The notes: generated from the sequence alone by a model not told the origin. Positions 50,389-59,256 are shown, numbered from the stretch's first letter. The stretch is 64,000 nucleotides of DNA from Actinomycetospora soli (GCF_021026295.1 NZ_JAJNDA010000015.1:1-64000); one strand, 5' to 3'. Made by a program: numbers and translations.

Positions 50389-51474
50389 GTGGACGGACGA
50401 CGAGTGATCCTGCTGTGCGACGACGAGGACCTGGCCGACGACGCGGTGCGCGTCGCGGCGGCCGCGGGTGCCGACCTGGAGCGGGTGCCCGACGCGACGG
50501 CGCTGCGTCGGCGGTGGTCGGGCGCGGCGATGGTGTTGCTGGACGAGCGCGGCGCGGCCGCGGTGGGCGCCGCCGCGGCCCGACCGGGGCGCCGCGACGG
50601 CGTGGTGGTGCTCTGCCGGGGCGAACCGCCGGGCACCGTCTGGGAGCGCGCGGTGGCGGTCGGCGCCGAGCACGTCGTCTCGCTGCCCGAGGGGGAGGAC
50701 TGGCTGGTCACGGCGCTCTCCGACGCCGGAGGGGGCCTTCCCGACGGCGGGTCGGGGCGGGTCGTGTGCGTCATCGGCGGCCGCGGCGGGGCGGGCGCCT
50801 CGGTGCTGGCGGCGGCGGTCGCGGTGCGCGCCCGGGACGGCGGCGCCCGCGTCCTGCTGGTCGACTGCGACCCGCTGGGTGGCGGGCTGGACCTCGTCGT
50901 GGGTGCGGAGCAGGTCGACGGCCTGCGGTGGCCCGGGCTGGCGCTCGGGGGCGGACGGGTGGCCGCATCGTCCCTGCACGAGGCCCTGCCGACCGCCGGC
51001 GGGCCGCTCACCGTGCTGTCCTGCGACCGGCACGGACCCGGACCGGCACCGGACGCGGCGGTCGCCGTCGTCGAGGCCGGACGACGGGCGGGCGACACCG
51101 TCGTGTGCGACCTCCCGCGCCACCTCACCGACGCGGCGGCCGCGGTCCTGGCGGTGGCCGACCTGACCGTGCTGGTGGTGCCCGCCGAGGTCCGCGCGAC
51201 CGCAGCGGCGTCACGGGTGGCGCGACAGGTCGCCGAGCACGGCGCCACGGTGTGCGTGGTGGTGCGGGGGCCGTCGCCGGGCGGGCTGGCGGGTGAGGAC
51301 GTCGCGGCCGCGCTGGGGCTCGAGGTCCTCGCGTCGGTGGACGCGGAGCCGGGGCTGGCGGCCGCGATGGACCACGGGACGGTGCCGGGCGTCCGGCGCG
51401 GTCCGCTGGCCGACGCGGCGGGCGCGGTGCTCGACGCCCTCGACGCGAGCGGGGGTCCGTCGCTGGCGGCGTGA
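50389..51474 (+). CDS. ssd: Septum site-determining/CpaE-like P-loop protein (Ssd)
   Basis: 361 residues from GTG 50389. An N-terminal receiver-like region without clear phospho-acceptor (VILLCDDEDLADDAVRVAAAA) is followed by a MinD/ParA-type ATPase domain: VVCVIGGRGGAGASVLAAAVAV (P-loop in which the expected GK[ST] lysine is not at the usual place), LLVDCDPLGGGLDLV and VVCDLPRHLTDAAA. Ssd (Rv3660c) is an atypical MinD/CpaE relative that affects septation and sits before the tad genes, as here. CACCCT 7 nt before the GTG may be a leaderless promoter. A terminator separates it from tadA. Confidence 0.85.
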   Translation: MDGRRVILLCDDEDLADDAVRVAAAAGADLERVPDATALRRRWSGAAMVLLDERGAAAVGAAAARPGRRDGVVVLCRGEPPGTVWERAVAVGAEHVVSLPEGEDWLVTALSDAGGGLPDGGSGRVVCVIGGRGGAGASVLAAAVAVRARDGGARVLLVDCDPLGGGLDLVVGAEQVDGLRWPGLALGGGRVAASSLHEALPTAGGPLTVLSCDRHGPGPAPDAAVAVVEAGRRAGDTVVCDLPRHLTDAAAAVLAVADLTVLVVPAEVRATAAASRVARQVAEHGATVCVVVRGPSPGGLAGEDVAAALGLEVLASVDAEPGLAAAMDHGTVPGVRRGPLADAAGAVLDALDASGGPSLAA

Positions 51475-51488
51475 CCGACCGCGTCCTC

Positions 51489-51517
51489 GACCCGGCTCCC
51501 CGTGGGGGAGCCGGGTC
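51489..51517 (+). terminator. Terminator after ssd
   Basis: GACCCGGCTCCCC (51489-51501) and its exact inverse complement (51505-51517) around a 3-nt loop, 14 bp after the ssd stop, so the tad genes need their own promoter in the remaining 168 bp. Confidence 0.75.
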
Positions 51518-51685
51518 GTCGTCGTGCCCGGGTCGCGTGGCGTTCGGAGCAGCGGTCCGTCCGCACCGGCAGCCGCGTTCCCGGTTGTCCACAGAGCACT
51601 GATCGCCGGTCGCCTGCGGCGCGCGTGCTCGGGCAGCGTCGTCGGTGTCGATCACGGGATCGGGCGGCGTGGGGAGGTGCGGGGG

Positions 51686-52948
51686 ATGGCGGACGGCGGG
51701 GTGCCGGACCTGGTGGAACGGGTCCGGACGCGGCTCGCGGCGGCGGGCGGCGAGGCGGGGGTGGCGGAGCTGGCGGCGGCGGTGCGGGCGGAGGCGCGCG
51801 GGGTGGTGGGGGACGCCGACGTCCTCGCCGCGGTGCGCACGCTGCAGCGCGAGTTCGTCGGAGCGGGGCCGTTGGAGCCGCTGCTGCGCGACCCGGCGGT
51901 CTCCGACGTGCTGGTGACCGCGCCCGACGCGGTGTGGGTCGACCGGGGCGCGGGGCTGGAGCGGGTGGCGGTGTCGTTCGCCGACGAGGACGCGGTGCGG
52001 CGGCTCGCGCAGCGGTTGGCGGCCGCCGCGGGCCGGAGGCTGGACGACGCGAGCCCGTACGTCGACGCCCGCCTGCCGGGCAGCGGGGTGCGGCTGCACG
52101 CGGTCCTCCCGCCGGTCGCGGCCGACGGCACGTGCGTGTCGCTGCGGGTGCTGCGGCCGGCCCGGCACGACCTCGACGCGCTGGAGGCCGGCGGCACGGT
52201 GGACGCGCCCGGCCGGGCGCTGCTGGAGGCCGTGGTGGCGGCGCGTCTGGCGTTCCTCGTGGTCGGCGGCACCGGGTCGGGGAAGACGACCGTGCTCAGC
52301 GCGCTGCTCGCCCGGGTGCCGGCCCACGAGCGGATCGTCGTGGTCGAGGACGCCGAGGAGCTGCGACCGGCGCACCCGCACGTGGTGCGGCTCGTGTCGC
52401 GCCCCGCGAACGTCGAGGGCGCGGGCACGGTGCTGCTGCGCGACCTCGTGCGGCAGGCCCTGCGGATGCGGCCCGACCGGCTCGTGGTGGGCGAGGTCCG
52501 CGGCGCCGAGGTCTGCGAGCTGCTCGCCGCCCTCAACACGGGCCACGACGGCGGGGCGGGCACGGTGCACGCCAACTCCCCGCGCGAGGTCCCGGCGCGG
52601 CTCGAGGCGCTCGCCGCGCTCGGCGGCATGACGCCGCCCGCCCTGCGCAGCCAGATGGCGGCGGCCGTGCAGGCCGTCCTGCACGTCCGGCGGGTGCCCG
52701 ACGGGCGGCGGGTCCTGGAGGCGGTCGGGGTCCTCCGGCGCACCGACGGCGACGCCGTGACGGTGGTGCCGGCGTGGGACCGCGCGGACGGGTGGGCCGT
52801 GGGCCGCGCCGACCTGGGCGCCATGCTCGCCGAGCGGGGCGTCGACGCGCCGTGGTGCGCGGCCCCGCCGCGGCGCGCCCCGACGTCGGACGTCGCCGCC
52901 CGGCCCCTGCTCGCCGGGGTCGCGGACCTGCGGTCGGTGTCGGCGTGA
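51686..52948 (+). CDS. TadA-type secretion ATPase (CpaF family)
   Basis: 420 residues from ATG 51686. Type II/IV secretion ATPase: an N-terminal alpha/beta part (FVGAGPLEPLLRDPAVSDVLVT), Walker A GGTGSGKT at 194-201, the Asp box IVVVEDAEELRP, LVRQALRMRPDRLVVGEVRGAE (Walker B) and the His box AGTVHANSP. It powers assembly of the Flp/Tad pilus on the cytoplasmic face. First of six tightly coupled genes (GTGA overlaps) matching Rv3659c-Rv3654c. Confidence 0.93.
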   Translation: MADGGVPDLVERVRTRLAAAGGEAGVAELAAAVRAEARGVVGDADVLAAVRTLQREFVGAGPLEPLLRDPAVSDVLVTAPDAVWVDRGAGLERVAVSFADEDAVRRLAQRLAAAAGRRLDDASPYVDARLPGSGVRLHAVLPPVAADGTCVSLRVLRPARHDLDALEAGGTVDAPGRALLEAVVAARLAFLVVGGTGSGKTTVLSALLARVPAHERIVVVEDAEELRPAHPHVVRLVSRPANVEGAGTVLLRDLVRQALRMRPDRLVVGEVRGAEVCELLAALNTGHDGGAGTVHANSPREVPARLEALAALGGMTPPALRSQMAAAVQAVLHVRRVPDGRRVLEAVGVLRRTDGDAVTVVPAWDRADGWAVGRADLGAMLAERGVDAPWCAAPPRRAPTSDVAARPLLAGVADLRSVSA

Positions 52949-53751
52949 GCGGCCCCGTCGCACTCGTGCTGGGGGCCGCCGCGCTCCTGGTCTGGCCGGG
53001 CTCGCCCGCGCCGGGCCGGGTCCGCGCCCTCGTCGCCGGGCCGCCGTCGGCAGGGCCCGTCCGCCGTCCGCCGCTCGTCGCGGTCGCGCTGGTCGGCCTC
53101 GGTGTCGTGGTCGTCGTCGCGGGGGTCGGCGGGGCCGTGGCGGTCGCCGTGGTCGGCACGGTGCTGGGACGGGCCCGTCACGCGCGGCGCCGCGACACCG
53201 ACCGCCGGGAGGCGGTCGCCGGGTTCGCCGAGGGGCTCGCCGGGTTCGCCGCGGACCTGCGGGCCGGACACCCGCCCGCCGCGGCCGCCGGGGCGGCGGC
53301 CCGGGACGCCCACGGGACCTGCTCGCGGGTCCTGACCGCCGTCGAGGCGACCGCCCGGCTCGGCGGCGACGTGCCGGTGGCCCTGCGCGGGCTCGCCGCG
53401 ACGGAGCCGCTCGTCGAGCCGCCCGTCCGTCGGCTCGCCGACGCGTGGTCGCGCGCCGACCGCCACGGCATCGGGCTCGCCGCCCTCGCCGAGGCGCTCG
53501 CCGACGACCTGCGCGCCCGCACCCGGTTCGAGGGGCGGCTCGGGGCCCAGCTCGCCGGTCCCCGCACGACGACGGCCGTGCTCGCGGGGCTCCCCCTCGT
53601 CGGCCTGCTCCTCGGCCAGGCGCTCGGGGCCCGCCCGTGGGCAGTGCTGACCGGGACGGCCCTCGGCCAGGGACTGCTCGTCGTCGGGGCGGTGCTCGTG
53701 GCCGTGGGGCTGGAGTGGAGCGCGCGACTCACCGCCCGGGTCGTCCGGTGA
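52945..53751 (+). CDS. TadB-like pilus assembly membrane protein (type II secretion F domain)
   Basis: 268 residues from GTG 52945 (GTGA overlap with tadA). Hydrophobic segments at about 3-17 and 45-75, then a soluble GspF-type helical domain (FAEGLAGFAADLRAGHPPAAAA, LADAWSRADRHGIGLAALAEALADDL) and two C-terminal helices (AVLAGLPLVGLLLGQALG; LLVVGAVLVAVGLEW). It forms the inner-membrane platform of the pilus with the next gene's product. Corresponds to Rv3658c. Confidence 0.88.
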   Translation: MSGPVALVLGAAALLVWPGSPAPGRVRALVAGPPSAGPVRRPPLVAVALVGLGVVVVVAGVGGAVAVAVVGTVLGRARHARRRDTDRREAVAGFAEGLAGFAADLRAGHPPAAAAGAAARDAHGTCSRVLTAVEATARLGGDVPVALRGLAATEPLVEPPVRRLADAWSRADRHGIGLAALAEALADDLRARTRFEGRLGAQLAGPRTTTAVLAGLPLVGLLLGQALGARPWAVLTGTALGQGLLVVGAVLVAVGLEWSARLTARVVR

Positions 53752-54329
53752 GCGCCCTCGTCCTCGGGACGCTGCTGCTCGCCGCGGCCCTGCTCGTCGC
53801 GCCCGGCCCGGTCGACGCCGCACGGCGGCTCGTCGCCCTCGACCGACGCGCCGTCGTGCCCGGGCCCCGGAGCCGTCCGGAGCGACCGGACCCGTGGCGG
53901 GAGGCGGGCGGCTGGGACGAGCTCGCGGCCTGCCTGCGCGCCGGGTTGTCCCTCGACCGTGCGGTCCGGGCGGTCGCGGAGTCCGCCCCGGCGGCGACCG
54001 CGGCGGCGCTGACGCGGGTCGCCGACCTCGTCGCGCTCGGCGCCGATCCCACCGCGGCCTGGGCCCCGGCCCTCGACGAGCCGTCGACCGCCCGGCTCGC
54101 CCGCGCGGCCCGCCGGTCGGCGCGCAGCGGCGCGGCGGTCGCCGAGGTGGCGGCGGCGGTCGCGGCCGACGTCCGCGCCGAGGCCGCCGAGGCGGTCGCC
54201 GCCCGGGCGGAACGCGCGGGCGTGCTCGTGGCCGGGCCGCTCGGCCTGTGCTTCCTGCCGGCCTTCCTGGCGCTGGGGATCGCCCCGGTCGTCATCGGGC
54301 TGGCGAGTCCGCTGCTGGAGCGGACGTGA
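53748..54329 (+). CDS. TadC-like pilus assembly membrane protein (type II secretion F domain)
   Basis: 193 residues from GTG 53748 (GTGA overlap). A short N-terminal helix (LVLGTLLLAAALLVA), a GspF-type domain (WDELAACLRAGLSLDRAVRAV, ARLARAARRSARSGAAVAEV) and C-terminal helix (GPLGLCFLPAFLALGIAPVVIGLA). Shorter than typical TadC, as usual in actinobacterial tad loci. Partner of the TadB-like protein. Confidence 0.86.
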   Translation: MSALVLGTLLLAAALLVAPGPVDAARRLVALDRRAVVPGPRSRPERPDPWREAGGWDELAACLRAGLSLDRAVRAVAESAPAATAAALTRVADLVALGADPTAAWAPALDEPSTARLARAARRSARSGAAVAEVAAAVAADVRAEAAEAVAARAERAGVLVAGPLGLCFLPAFLALGIAPVVIGLASPLLERT

Positions 54330-54371
54330 ACGCCGGCGCCCACCCGGGGCCCCGGACGGAAGGAGAACACC

Positions 54372-54584
54372 ATGGAGAACCCCACGACCGTGATCGCGCT
54401 GCTGACGGCCCGACTGACGGCCCTGCTGCGGTCGGACGAGGGCATGTCGACGGTCGAGTACGCGGTCGGCCTCGTGGCCGCGGCGGCCTTCGCCGGCCTG
54501 CTCATCGCGATCGTCAACGGCGGAGCCGTCATGGACGCCCTGACCGGGCTCGTCGAACGGGCCCTGGCACCCGGCGCCGGCTGA
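54372..54584 (+). CDS. Flp-type prepilin (DUF4244 family)
   Basis: 70 residues, with GGAAGGAG 6 nt before the ATG. A basic leader ends at Gly24, followed by MSTVEYAVGLVAAAAFAGLL: cleavage after Gly24 leaves Glu at +5 and Tyr at +6, the classical Flp/type IVb prepilin rule, then a hydrophobic helix that packs the pilus core. The processing peptidase is not in this window. It is the likely major pilin of the locus (Rv3656c position). Confidence 0.88.
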   Translation: MENPTTVIALLTARLTALLRSDEGMSTVEYAVGLVAAAAFAGLLIAIVNGGAVMDALTGLVERALAPGAG

Positions 54585-55078
54585 TCGCCGACGACCGGGG
54601 CCTGGCCACCGTGGAGGCGGCGATCGTCCTGGGCGCCCTCGTCCTGGTGTTCGCGGTCGTGCTCGCGGGCCTGGGCGCCGTGGTGGCCCGCATCCGCTGC
54701 GTCGACGCCGCGGGCGAGGCCGCCCGGCGTGCGGCCCGCGACGACGTCGCCGGCGCCCGCGCCCTGGCCACCGAACTGCCGGCGGGCACCGAGCTGACGG
54801 TCACCGTGGAGGGGGACACGGTGGTGGTCCGGGTTGCGATGCCACCGCTGGGCGGTGCGCTGCGCGCGCTCCGGGTCACCGCGGAGGCGGTCGCCGCCCG
54901 GGAACCGGCCGTCGCCGCCACGACGGGTGTCGTCCCGGACGGTGCCCCCACGGACCGCGCCCCTGACCCGACCGACGCCGACCCGACCGACGCCGACCCG
55001 GCCGACGCCGACCCGCCAGGTGCCGACCCGACGGGGACGGACCCGGCGCCGCCGGTCGCCGAGGAGCTCCCGCCGTGA
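54581..55078 (+). CDS. TadE-like pseudopilin
   Basis: 165 residues if begun at CTG 54581, which overlaps the pilin stop as CTGA; no ATG/GTG/TTG lies between the previous in-frame region and the TadE motif. GTG 54611 would start inside the motif. DDRGLATVEAAIVLGALVLVF shows a Gly-cleavage site with Glu at +5 followed by a membrane helix. The C-terminus is a run of five-residue DADP-like repeats (about 130-155). Minor pilin of the Tad machine, matching Rv3655c by position. Followed by a GTGA overlap. Confidence 0.75.
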   Translation: MIADDRGLATVEAAIVLGALVLVFAVVLAGLGAVVARIRCVDAAGEAARRAARDDVAGARALATELPAGTELTVTVEGDTVVVRVAMPPLGGALRALRVTAEAVAAREPAVAATTGVVPDGAPTDRAPDPTDADPTDADPADADPPGADPTGTDPAPPVAEELPP

Positions 55079-55458
55079 GCGCCATGACCGCTGTGACCGG
55101 CGGGTGGGACGACGACCGGGGCGCCGCCACCGTGGTGGCCGCCGCGATGATCGGCGTGCTGACGCTGCTCCTCGCCACGGTGCTCGTGCTCGGCGCCGCG
55201 GTGGCCACGCGGCACCGGGCGGCGGTCGCGGCGGACCTCGCCGCGCTCGCCGGGGCGGCGGAGGGCGTGCGGGGACAGCAGGCGGGGTGCGAGCGCGCCC
55301 GGGTGCTCGCCGCGCGGAACGGCGGGGAGCTCCGCGCGTGCACCTGGCAGGGTTGGGAGCTGGAGGTCGACGTGGTCTCGACCTGCGGATGTCTCCCCGT
55401 CGCCGACTCCACCACGGTGCGCGCGCGGGCAGGTCCTGTGGTGAAGGTCATGCGGTGA
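55075..55458 (+). CDS. TadE/TadG-like secretion-neighbourhood protein (Rv3654c-like)
   Basis: 127 residues from GTG 55075. After DDRGAATVVAAAMIGVLTLLLATVLVLG (leader, then membrane helix) comes an AADLAALAGAA segment typical of the Rv3654c/TadE-like family, and four cysteines (C-x8 to 22 spacing, VSTCGC). Unlike its two upstream neighbours, the +5 position after the Gly is Val rather than Glu, so it may not be processed or assembled in the same way. Last gene of the tad operon. Confidence 0.82.
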   Translation: MSAMTAVTGGWDDDRGAATVVAAAMIGVLTLLLATVLVLGAAVATRHRAAVAADLAALAGAAEGVRGQQAGCERARVLAARNGGELRACTWQGWELEVDVVSTCGCLPVADSTTVRARAGPVVKVMR

Positions 55459-55733
55459 ATCGCCGGAGGCTCGGTCACCGATCGTCACCGGACCGTGTCC
55501 TCCGCGGACGAGCGGCCCGGCGCCCCCGCCGAGCGGCGACACGGATGGTGCAGTCGGGACGAGTGGTGCGGCGACCGCCCACCGAATGCACGTTCGCCCG
55601 CTCGACGGTGCCGAGGAGGGCGCTCGGCGTTCCCGCGGGCCCGATGGGCGACGACGGGTGGAAATCGGGCGAGAACCTGCCGTTACTGGAGCAGGAACAC
55701 CGCACGGGGTGGACCAGTACCGGGAGGACCCGC

Positions 55734-56381
55734 ATGCAGTGGTGGGACAGCTACCGCGCCGTCTACGGCACCGAGCTCCGCGCCGAGGCGATGGTGCTCG
55801 CCGACCACGGCTGGGCGGTCGTCCCCGGGACCTTCCCGCAGGGCGAGGTCTGGACGGGCCGGACGGACGCCCCGCAGGTCGGTCCGGTACCGGTGCTCGA
55901 CGACTGGGCCGCGAAGGCCACGACCGACACCACCCAGATCGCCGAGTGGTGGTCCGGGCTGCCCTACTCGATCCTGCTGCCGACCGGGCTGACCTTCGAC
56001 GTCATCGAGGTGCCGGCGAGCATCGGTCGCCGCGCGGCGGCGGCGCTGCGTGCGGTCGGTGCGCCGGTCCCGATCGCGGCCACGCCGACCGGTGAGTGGC
56101 TCTTCCCGGTGCTCCCGGGCGAGCCGCTGCGCCCCGACCTCGCGGGTCGCCCGGGCATGACCCTGCACGGCCGCGGCAGCTACCTCGCCGCGCCGCCCTC
56201 GACGTTCCCCCAGGGGTCGATCCACTGGCGGGTCCGTCCGGCGGTGTCGGGCTGGCGGCTGCCCGACCCCTACAGCGTCCAGGACGCGATGGCCGAGGCC
56301 GTCCGCGAGCGCCCGCACCGCGGGCTCGGCGGCAGCTCGACCTACCGCCTGGCGACGGTCGCCACGGGCATCCGCTCGTAG
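55734..56381 (+). CDS. Bifunctional DNA primase/polymerase (Prim-Pol domain) protein
   Basis: 215 residues from ATG 55734 (GGGAGGA 8 nt upstream; ATG 55644 is a longer alternative). An N-terminal region AMVLADHGWAVVPGTFPQG, WWSGLPYSILLPTG, FDVIEVPASIG and a C-terminal HGRGSYLAAPPSTFPQG match the archaeo-eukaryotic primase/polymerase N-terminal domain seen in small actinobacterial proteins. The DxE/D catalytic pair is read as FDVIEVP, weaker than the canonical DxD. No helicase is attached. Role unknown; polymerase activity is not assured. Confidence 0.75.
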   Translation: MQWWDSYRAVYGTELRAEAMVLADHGWAVVPGTFPQGEVWTGRTDAPQVGPVPVLDDWAAKATTDTTQIAEWWSGLPYSILLPTGLTFDVIEVPASIGRRAAAALRAVGAPVPIAATPTGEWLFPVLPGEPLRPDLAGRPGMTLHGRGSYLAAPPSTFPQGSIHWRVRPAVSGWRLPDPYSVQDAMAEAVRERPHRGLGGSSTYRLATVATGIRS

Positions 56382-56741
56382 CGACCCGCACCACCACCAC
56401 AACTGAAGACTCGGGTCGGCCAGGACCGCCGACGACGTCCCGCGGAGCGCGCCTGCCCCGCTGCTGCCCGCGAGGGGGACGTCCCGGTCCGGCAGACCCG
56501 CGGCGGTGGGCACCGGGACGAGCGGCGCCCGCCCGACGGCCACGGGAGACGTGCCGTCGTCCGCGTGGAGCGCGCCCCTGGTGCCCACCGCCGCCCGAGG
56601 CAGCGCCGCAGGGCGGGTCGAGTCGACTCCCCGCCCTGCGGCGTGGCAGACCTCCCCGCGGGCCGGGAGCCCCGAACCCCGGCCCGCGGTGGAACCCAGG
56701 TCCACCGTGACGGGCGCGCGAGTGCCGTCGGCTCGGCCGGA
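56382..56741. other. 360-bp intergenic region with two hairpins
   Basis: No reading frame here looks coding. The right half holds two strong inverted repeats. The first is a 14-bp arm pair at 56604-56617 and 56630-56643 (CGCCGCAGGGCGGG), with GTCGAGTCGAC between. The second is a 12-bp perfect pair at 56656-56667 and 56678-56689 (CCGCGGGCCGGG). They lie between convergent genes. Nothing else is recognised in the left half. Confidence 0.7.
56604..56689. terminator. Double hairpin terminator between the primase/polymerase and helicase genes
   Basis: Two consecutive perfect stems (14 bp and 12 bp), 12 bp apart, between convergent genes. Confidence 0.65.
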
Positions 56742-59117
56742 TCAGCCCAGCCGGGCCAGCACCGCCGTGAGCACCGCGATCGCGCCGGCCTTGTCCAGCG
56801 GGTCGTTCCCGTTGCCGCACTTCGGTGACTGCACGCACGACGGGCAGCCCGAGCGGCACTCGCAGTCGGCGATCGCGTCGCGCGTCGCCGCGAGCCACAC
56901 CCGCAGCGCCTCGTGGCCGCGGTCGGCGAACCCCGCGCCGCCCGGGTGCCCGTCGTGGACGAACACGGTGGGCCGCCCGGTGTCCGGGTGCAGTGCGGTG
57001 GAGACGCCGCCGATGTCCCAGCGGTCGCACGTGGCGACCAGCGGCATCAACCCGATCGCCGCGTGCTCCGCGGCGTGCAGCGACCCCGGCACGCGCGCCG
57101 GGTCGATGCCGATCCCGGCGAGCAGCGACTCGGAGAGCGTGTACCAGACCGCCCGGGTCGCGAGCGTGCGCTCCGGGAGGTCCAGCGGGACCTGCTCGAC
57201 GACCTGCCCGGACGGCATCCGCCGCAGGTAGCCCACGACCTGCTCGGTCACCTCCACCGTGCCGAGGCAGACCTGCAGCTCCGGCCCGTCCTCGCAGGTG
57301 GCCCCGTACGACTCGCACTGCTCGGTGTGCACCACGGCGATGTCGGTGACCGACCGCGACTGGGTGGTCCACTCCGGCTCCTCGGCGTGGACGTGCGCGA
57401 TGTTCTCCTCGAGGTCGAGGGAGTCGACGACGTAGCTGACGCCCTGGTGCAGGTGCACCGCGCCCGCGTGCACCGTGGAGTGCGCGGCGCCCGGGTCGAC
57501 GGTGCCCAGCATCCGGCCGGTGTCGGTCTCCACGATGACGACCTGCTCGCCCCCGGAGCCGCGGATGTCGACGCCGTGGTGCGGGGTCTCGGTCGGCAGC
57601 GCCCAGAACCAGCCGCCGCGGCGGTGCCGCAGCAGCCCCTCGGTGACGAGGTCCTCCAGCACCGCGTCGCTGCCCGCGAACACCTCGGTGACGTCCGCGG
57701 CGGTCAGCGGCATCTCCGCGGCGGCGCAGGCGAGGTGCGGGGCCAGCACGTAGGGGTTGGTGGGGTCGAGCACGCAGCGCTCCAGCGGGGCGCCCAGCAG
57801 CGCGGCGGGGTGGTGCACGAGGAACGTGTCCAGCGGGTCGTCCCGGGCCACGAGCAGGACGAGCGCGTCGTCGCCCGAGCGCCCGGCCCGGCCCGCCTGC
57901 TGCCAGAACGAGGCCCGGGTGCCCGGGAACCCGGCGACCACCACGGCGTCGAGCCCGGCGATGTCGATGCCCAGCTCCAACGCGTTCGTGGTCGCGACAC
58001 CGCGCAGCTCCCCGGACAACAGGGACTCCTCGAGCGCGCGGCGCTCCTCGGGCAGGAATCCCGCCCGGTAGGCGGCGACCCGTCCGGCGAGATCGGGGTC
58101 GACCTCGGCGAGCACCCGGCGGGCCGAGAGCGCGGTGAGCTCCGCCCCGCGCCGGGAGCGCACGAAGGCGAGTGACCGAGCACCCTCGACGACGAGGTCG
58201 GCCAGGATGCGGCTCGTCTCGGCGCCCGCCGAGCGCCGCACCGGCGCGCCGTTCTCGCCGGTGATCTCCTCCAGCAGCGGCGGCTCCCACAGCCCGACCG
58301 CCCGCGCCCCGCGCGGCGACGCGTCGTCGGTGACCCCCACGACGTCGAGCCCGGTCAGCGCCGAGGCCGACGCCGCCGGGTCGGACATGGTGGCCGAGGC
58401 CAGCACGAACGTCGGGTGCGCGCCGTAGCGGGCGCACACGCGGCGGAGCCGCCGCAGCAGGAGCGCGACGTGCGAACCGAACACCCCGCGGTAGGCGTGG
58501 GCCTCGTCGATCACGACGAAGCGCAGGCGCCGCAAGAAGGTGGTCCAGCGCCCGTGCCGGGGCAGGACGCCCCGGTGCAGCATGTCCGGGTTGGTGAAGA
58601 TCCAGCGGGCGGTGCGGCGGATGGCGTCGCGCTCGGCGTACGGGGTGTCGCCGTCGTAGGACGAGGCCCGCAGACCCTCGGGCCCGCCCGGGTCGAGCGC
58701 GCGGGCGGCCCGCAGCTGGTCGGCGCCCAGCGCCTTGGTGGGGGACAGGTAGAGCGCCGTCGCCCGGGGATCCGCCGCGAGCCCCGCGACGACCGGCAGC
58801 TGGTAGGCCAGCGACTTGCCGGACGCCGTCCCGGTGGACACCACGACGTGGCGGCCCGCCCACGCGTGCTCGGCGGCCTCCGCCTGGTGCCCCCACGGCC
58901 CCGGGACCCCGCGCGCGGCGAGCCGGGCCCGGAGCTCGTCGGGGACCCAGCCCGGCCAGGCCACGCGCCGGCCCTCGCGCGCGGGCACCACCTCGGCGTG
59001 GGTGAGCGGCGCCTCGCCCTGCGGCGTCCCGGCCAGGACGCGGCGCAGCAGGGCGGTCCCGCGCCCGTCGTCGTCGGGGATGCCCTCCGCCCGTTCCAGG
59101 GCCCCGACGCTGCTCAC
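56742..59117 (-). CDS. DEAD/DEAH-box helicase with Zn-binding C-terminal domain (Rv3649/MrfA-like)
   Basis: 791 residues from GTG 59117; ATG 59150 is longer but less likely. Helicase motifs: VVSTGTASGKSLAYQLP (I), [16 protein letters not shown] (Ia), FTNPDM, VIDEAHAYRG (II, DEAH), ASATMS (III), LAFVRSRRGAEL (IV), ATNALELGIDIAGLDAVVVAGFPG (V) and QQAGRAGRSG (VI). A DUF1998-type domain ends with a four-cysteine cluster (CECRSGCPSC ... C). Bacillus MrfA of this family repairs mitomycin damage; Rv3649 is the mycobacterial relative. It is divergent from hppA. Confidence 0.92.
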   Translation of the reverse strand: MSSVGALERAEGIPDDDGRGTALLRRVLAGTPQGEAPLTHAEVVPAREGRRVAWPGWVPDELRARLAARGVPGPWGHQAEAAEHAWAGRHVVVSTGTASGKSLAYQLPVVAGLAADPRATALYLSPTKALGADQLRAARALDPGGPEGLRASSYDGDTPYAERDAIRRTARWIFTNPDMLHRGVLPRHGRWTTFLRRLRFVVIDEAHAYRGVFGSHVALLLRRLRRVCARYGAHPTFVLASATMSDPAASASALTGLDVVGVTDDASPRGARAVGLWEPPLLEEITGENGAPVRRSAGAETSRILADLVVEGARSLAFVRSRRGAELTALSARRVLAEVDPDLAGRVAAYRAGFLPEERRALEESLLSGELRGVATTNALELGIDIAGLDAVVVAGFPGTRASFWQQAGRAGRSGDDALVLLVARDDPLDTFLVHHPAALLGAPLERCVLDPTNPYVLAPHLACAAAEMPLTAADVTEVFAGSDAVLEDLVTEGLLRHRRGGWFWALPTETPHHGVDIRGSGGEQVVIVETDTGRMLGTVDPGAAHSTVHAGAVHLHQGVSYVVDSLDLEENIAHVHAEEPEWTTQSRSVTDIAVVHTEQCESYGATCEDGPELQVCLGTVEVTEQVVGYLRRMPSGQVVEQVPLDLPERTLATRAVWYTLSESLLAGIGIDPARVPGSLHAAEHAAIGLMPLVATCDRWDIGGVSTALHPDTGRPTVFVHDGHPGGAGFADRGHEALRVWLAATRDAIADCECRSGCPSCVQSPKCGNGNDPLDKAGAIAVLTAVLARLG

Positions 59118-59222
59118 GCACCCGAGAAAAGCACACGGGCCCGACAGCACCGCGCGTCGGGAAAGAAACGCATCTCACAGCTTGATCGGGAACCGGGCCC
59201 GACGACTGTCGGACACCCCTCC

Positions 59223-59256
59223 TACACTGCGACTCCTGCCACGTCGTTCGCAGTGT
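59223..59256 (+). promoter_or_regulatory. hppA -10 box and 5' inverted repeat
   Basis: TACACT (59223-59228) is a good -10 box for hppA. ACACTGCGA (59224-59232) and TCGCAGTGT (59248-59256) form a perfect 9-bp inverted repeat overlapping it, in a 218-bp divergent spacer. It may be an operator at the promoter or a hairpin at the mRNA 5' end. Confidence 0.45.
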
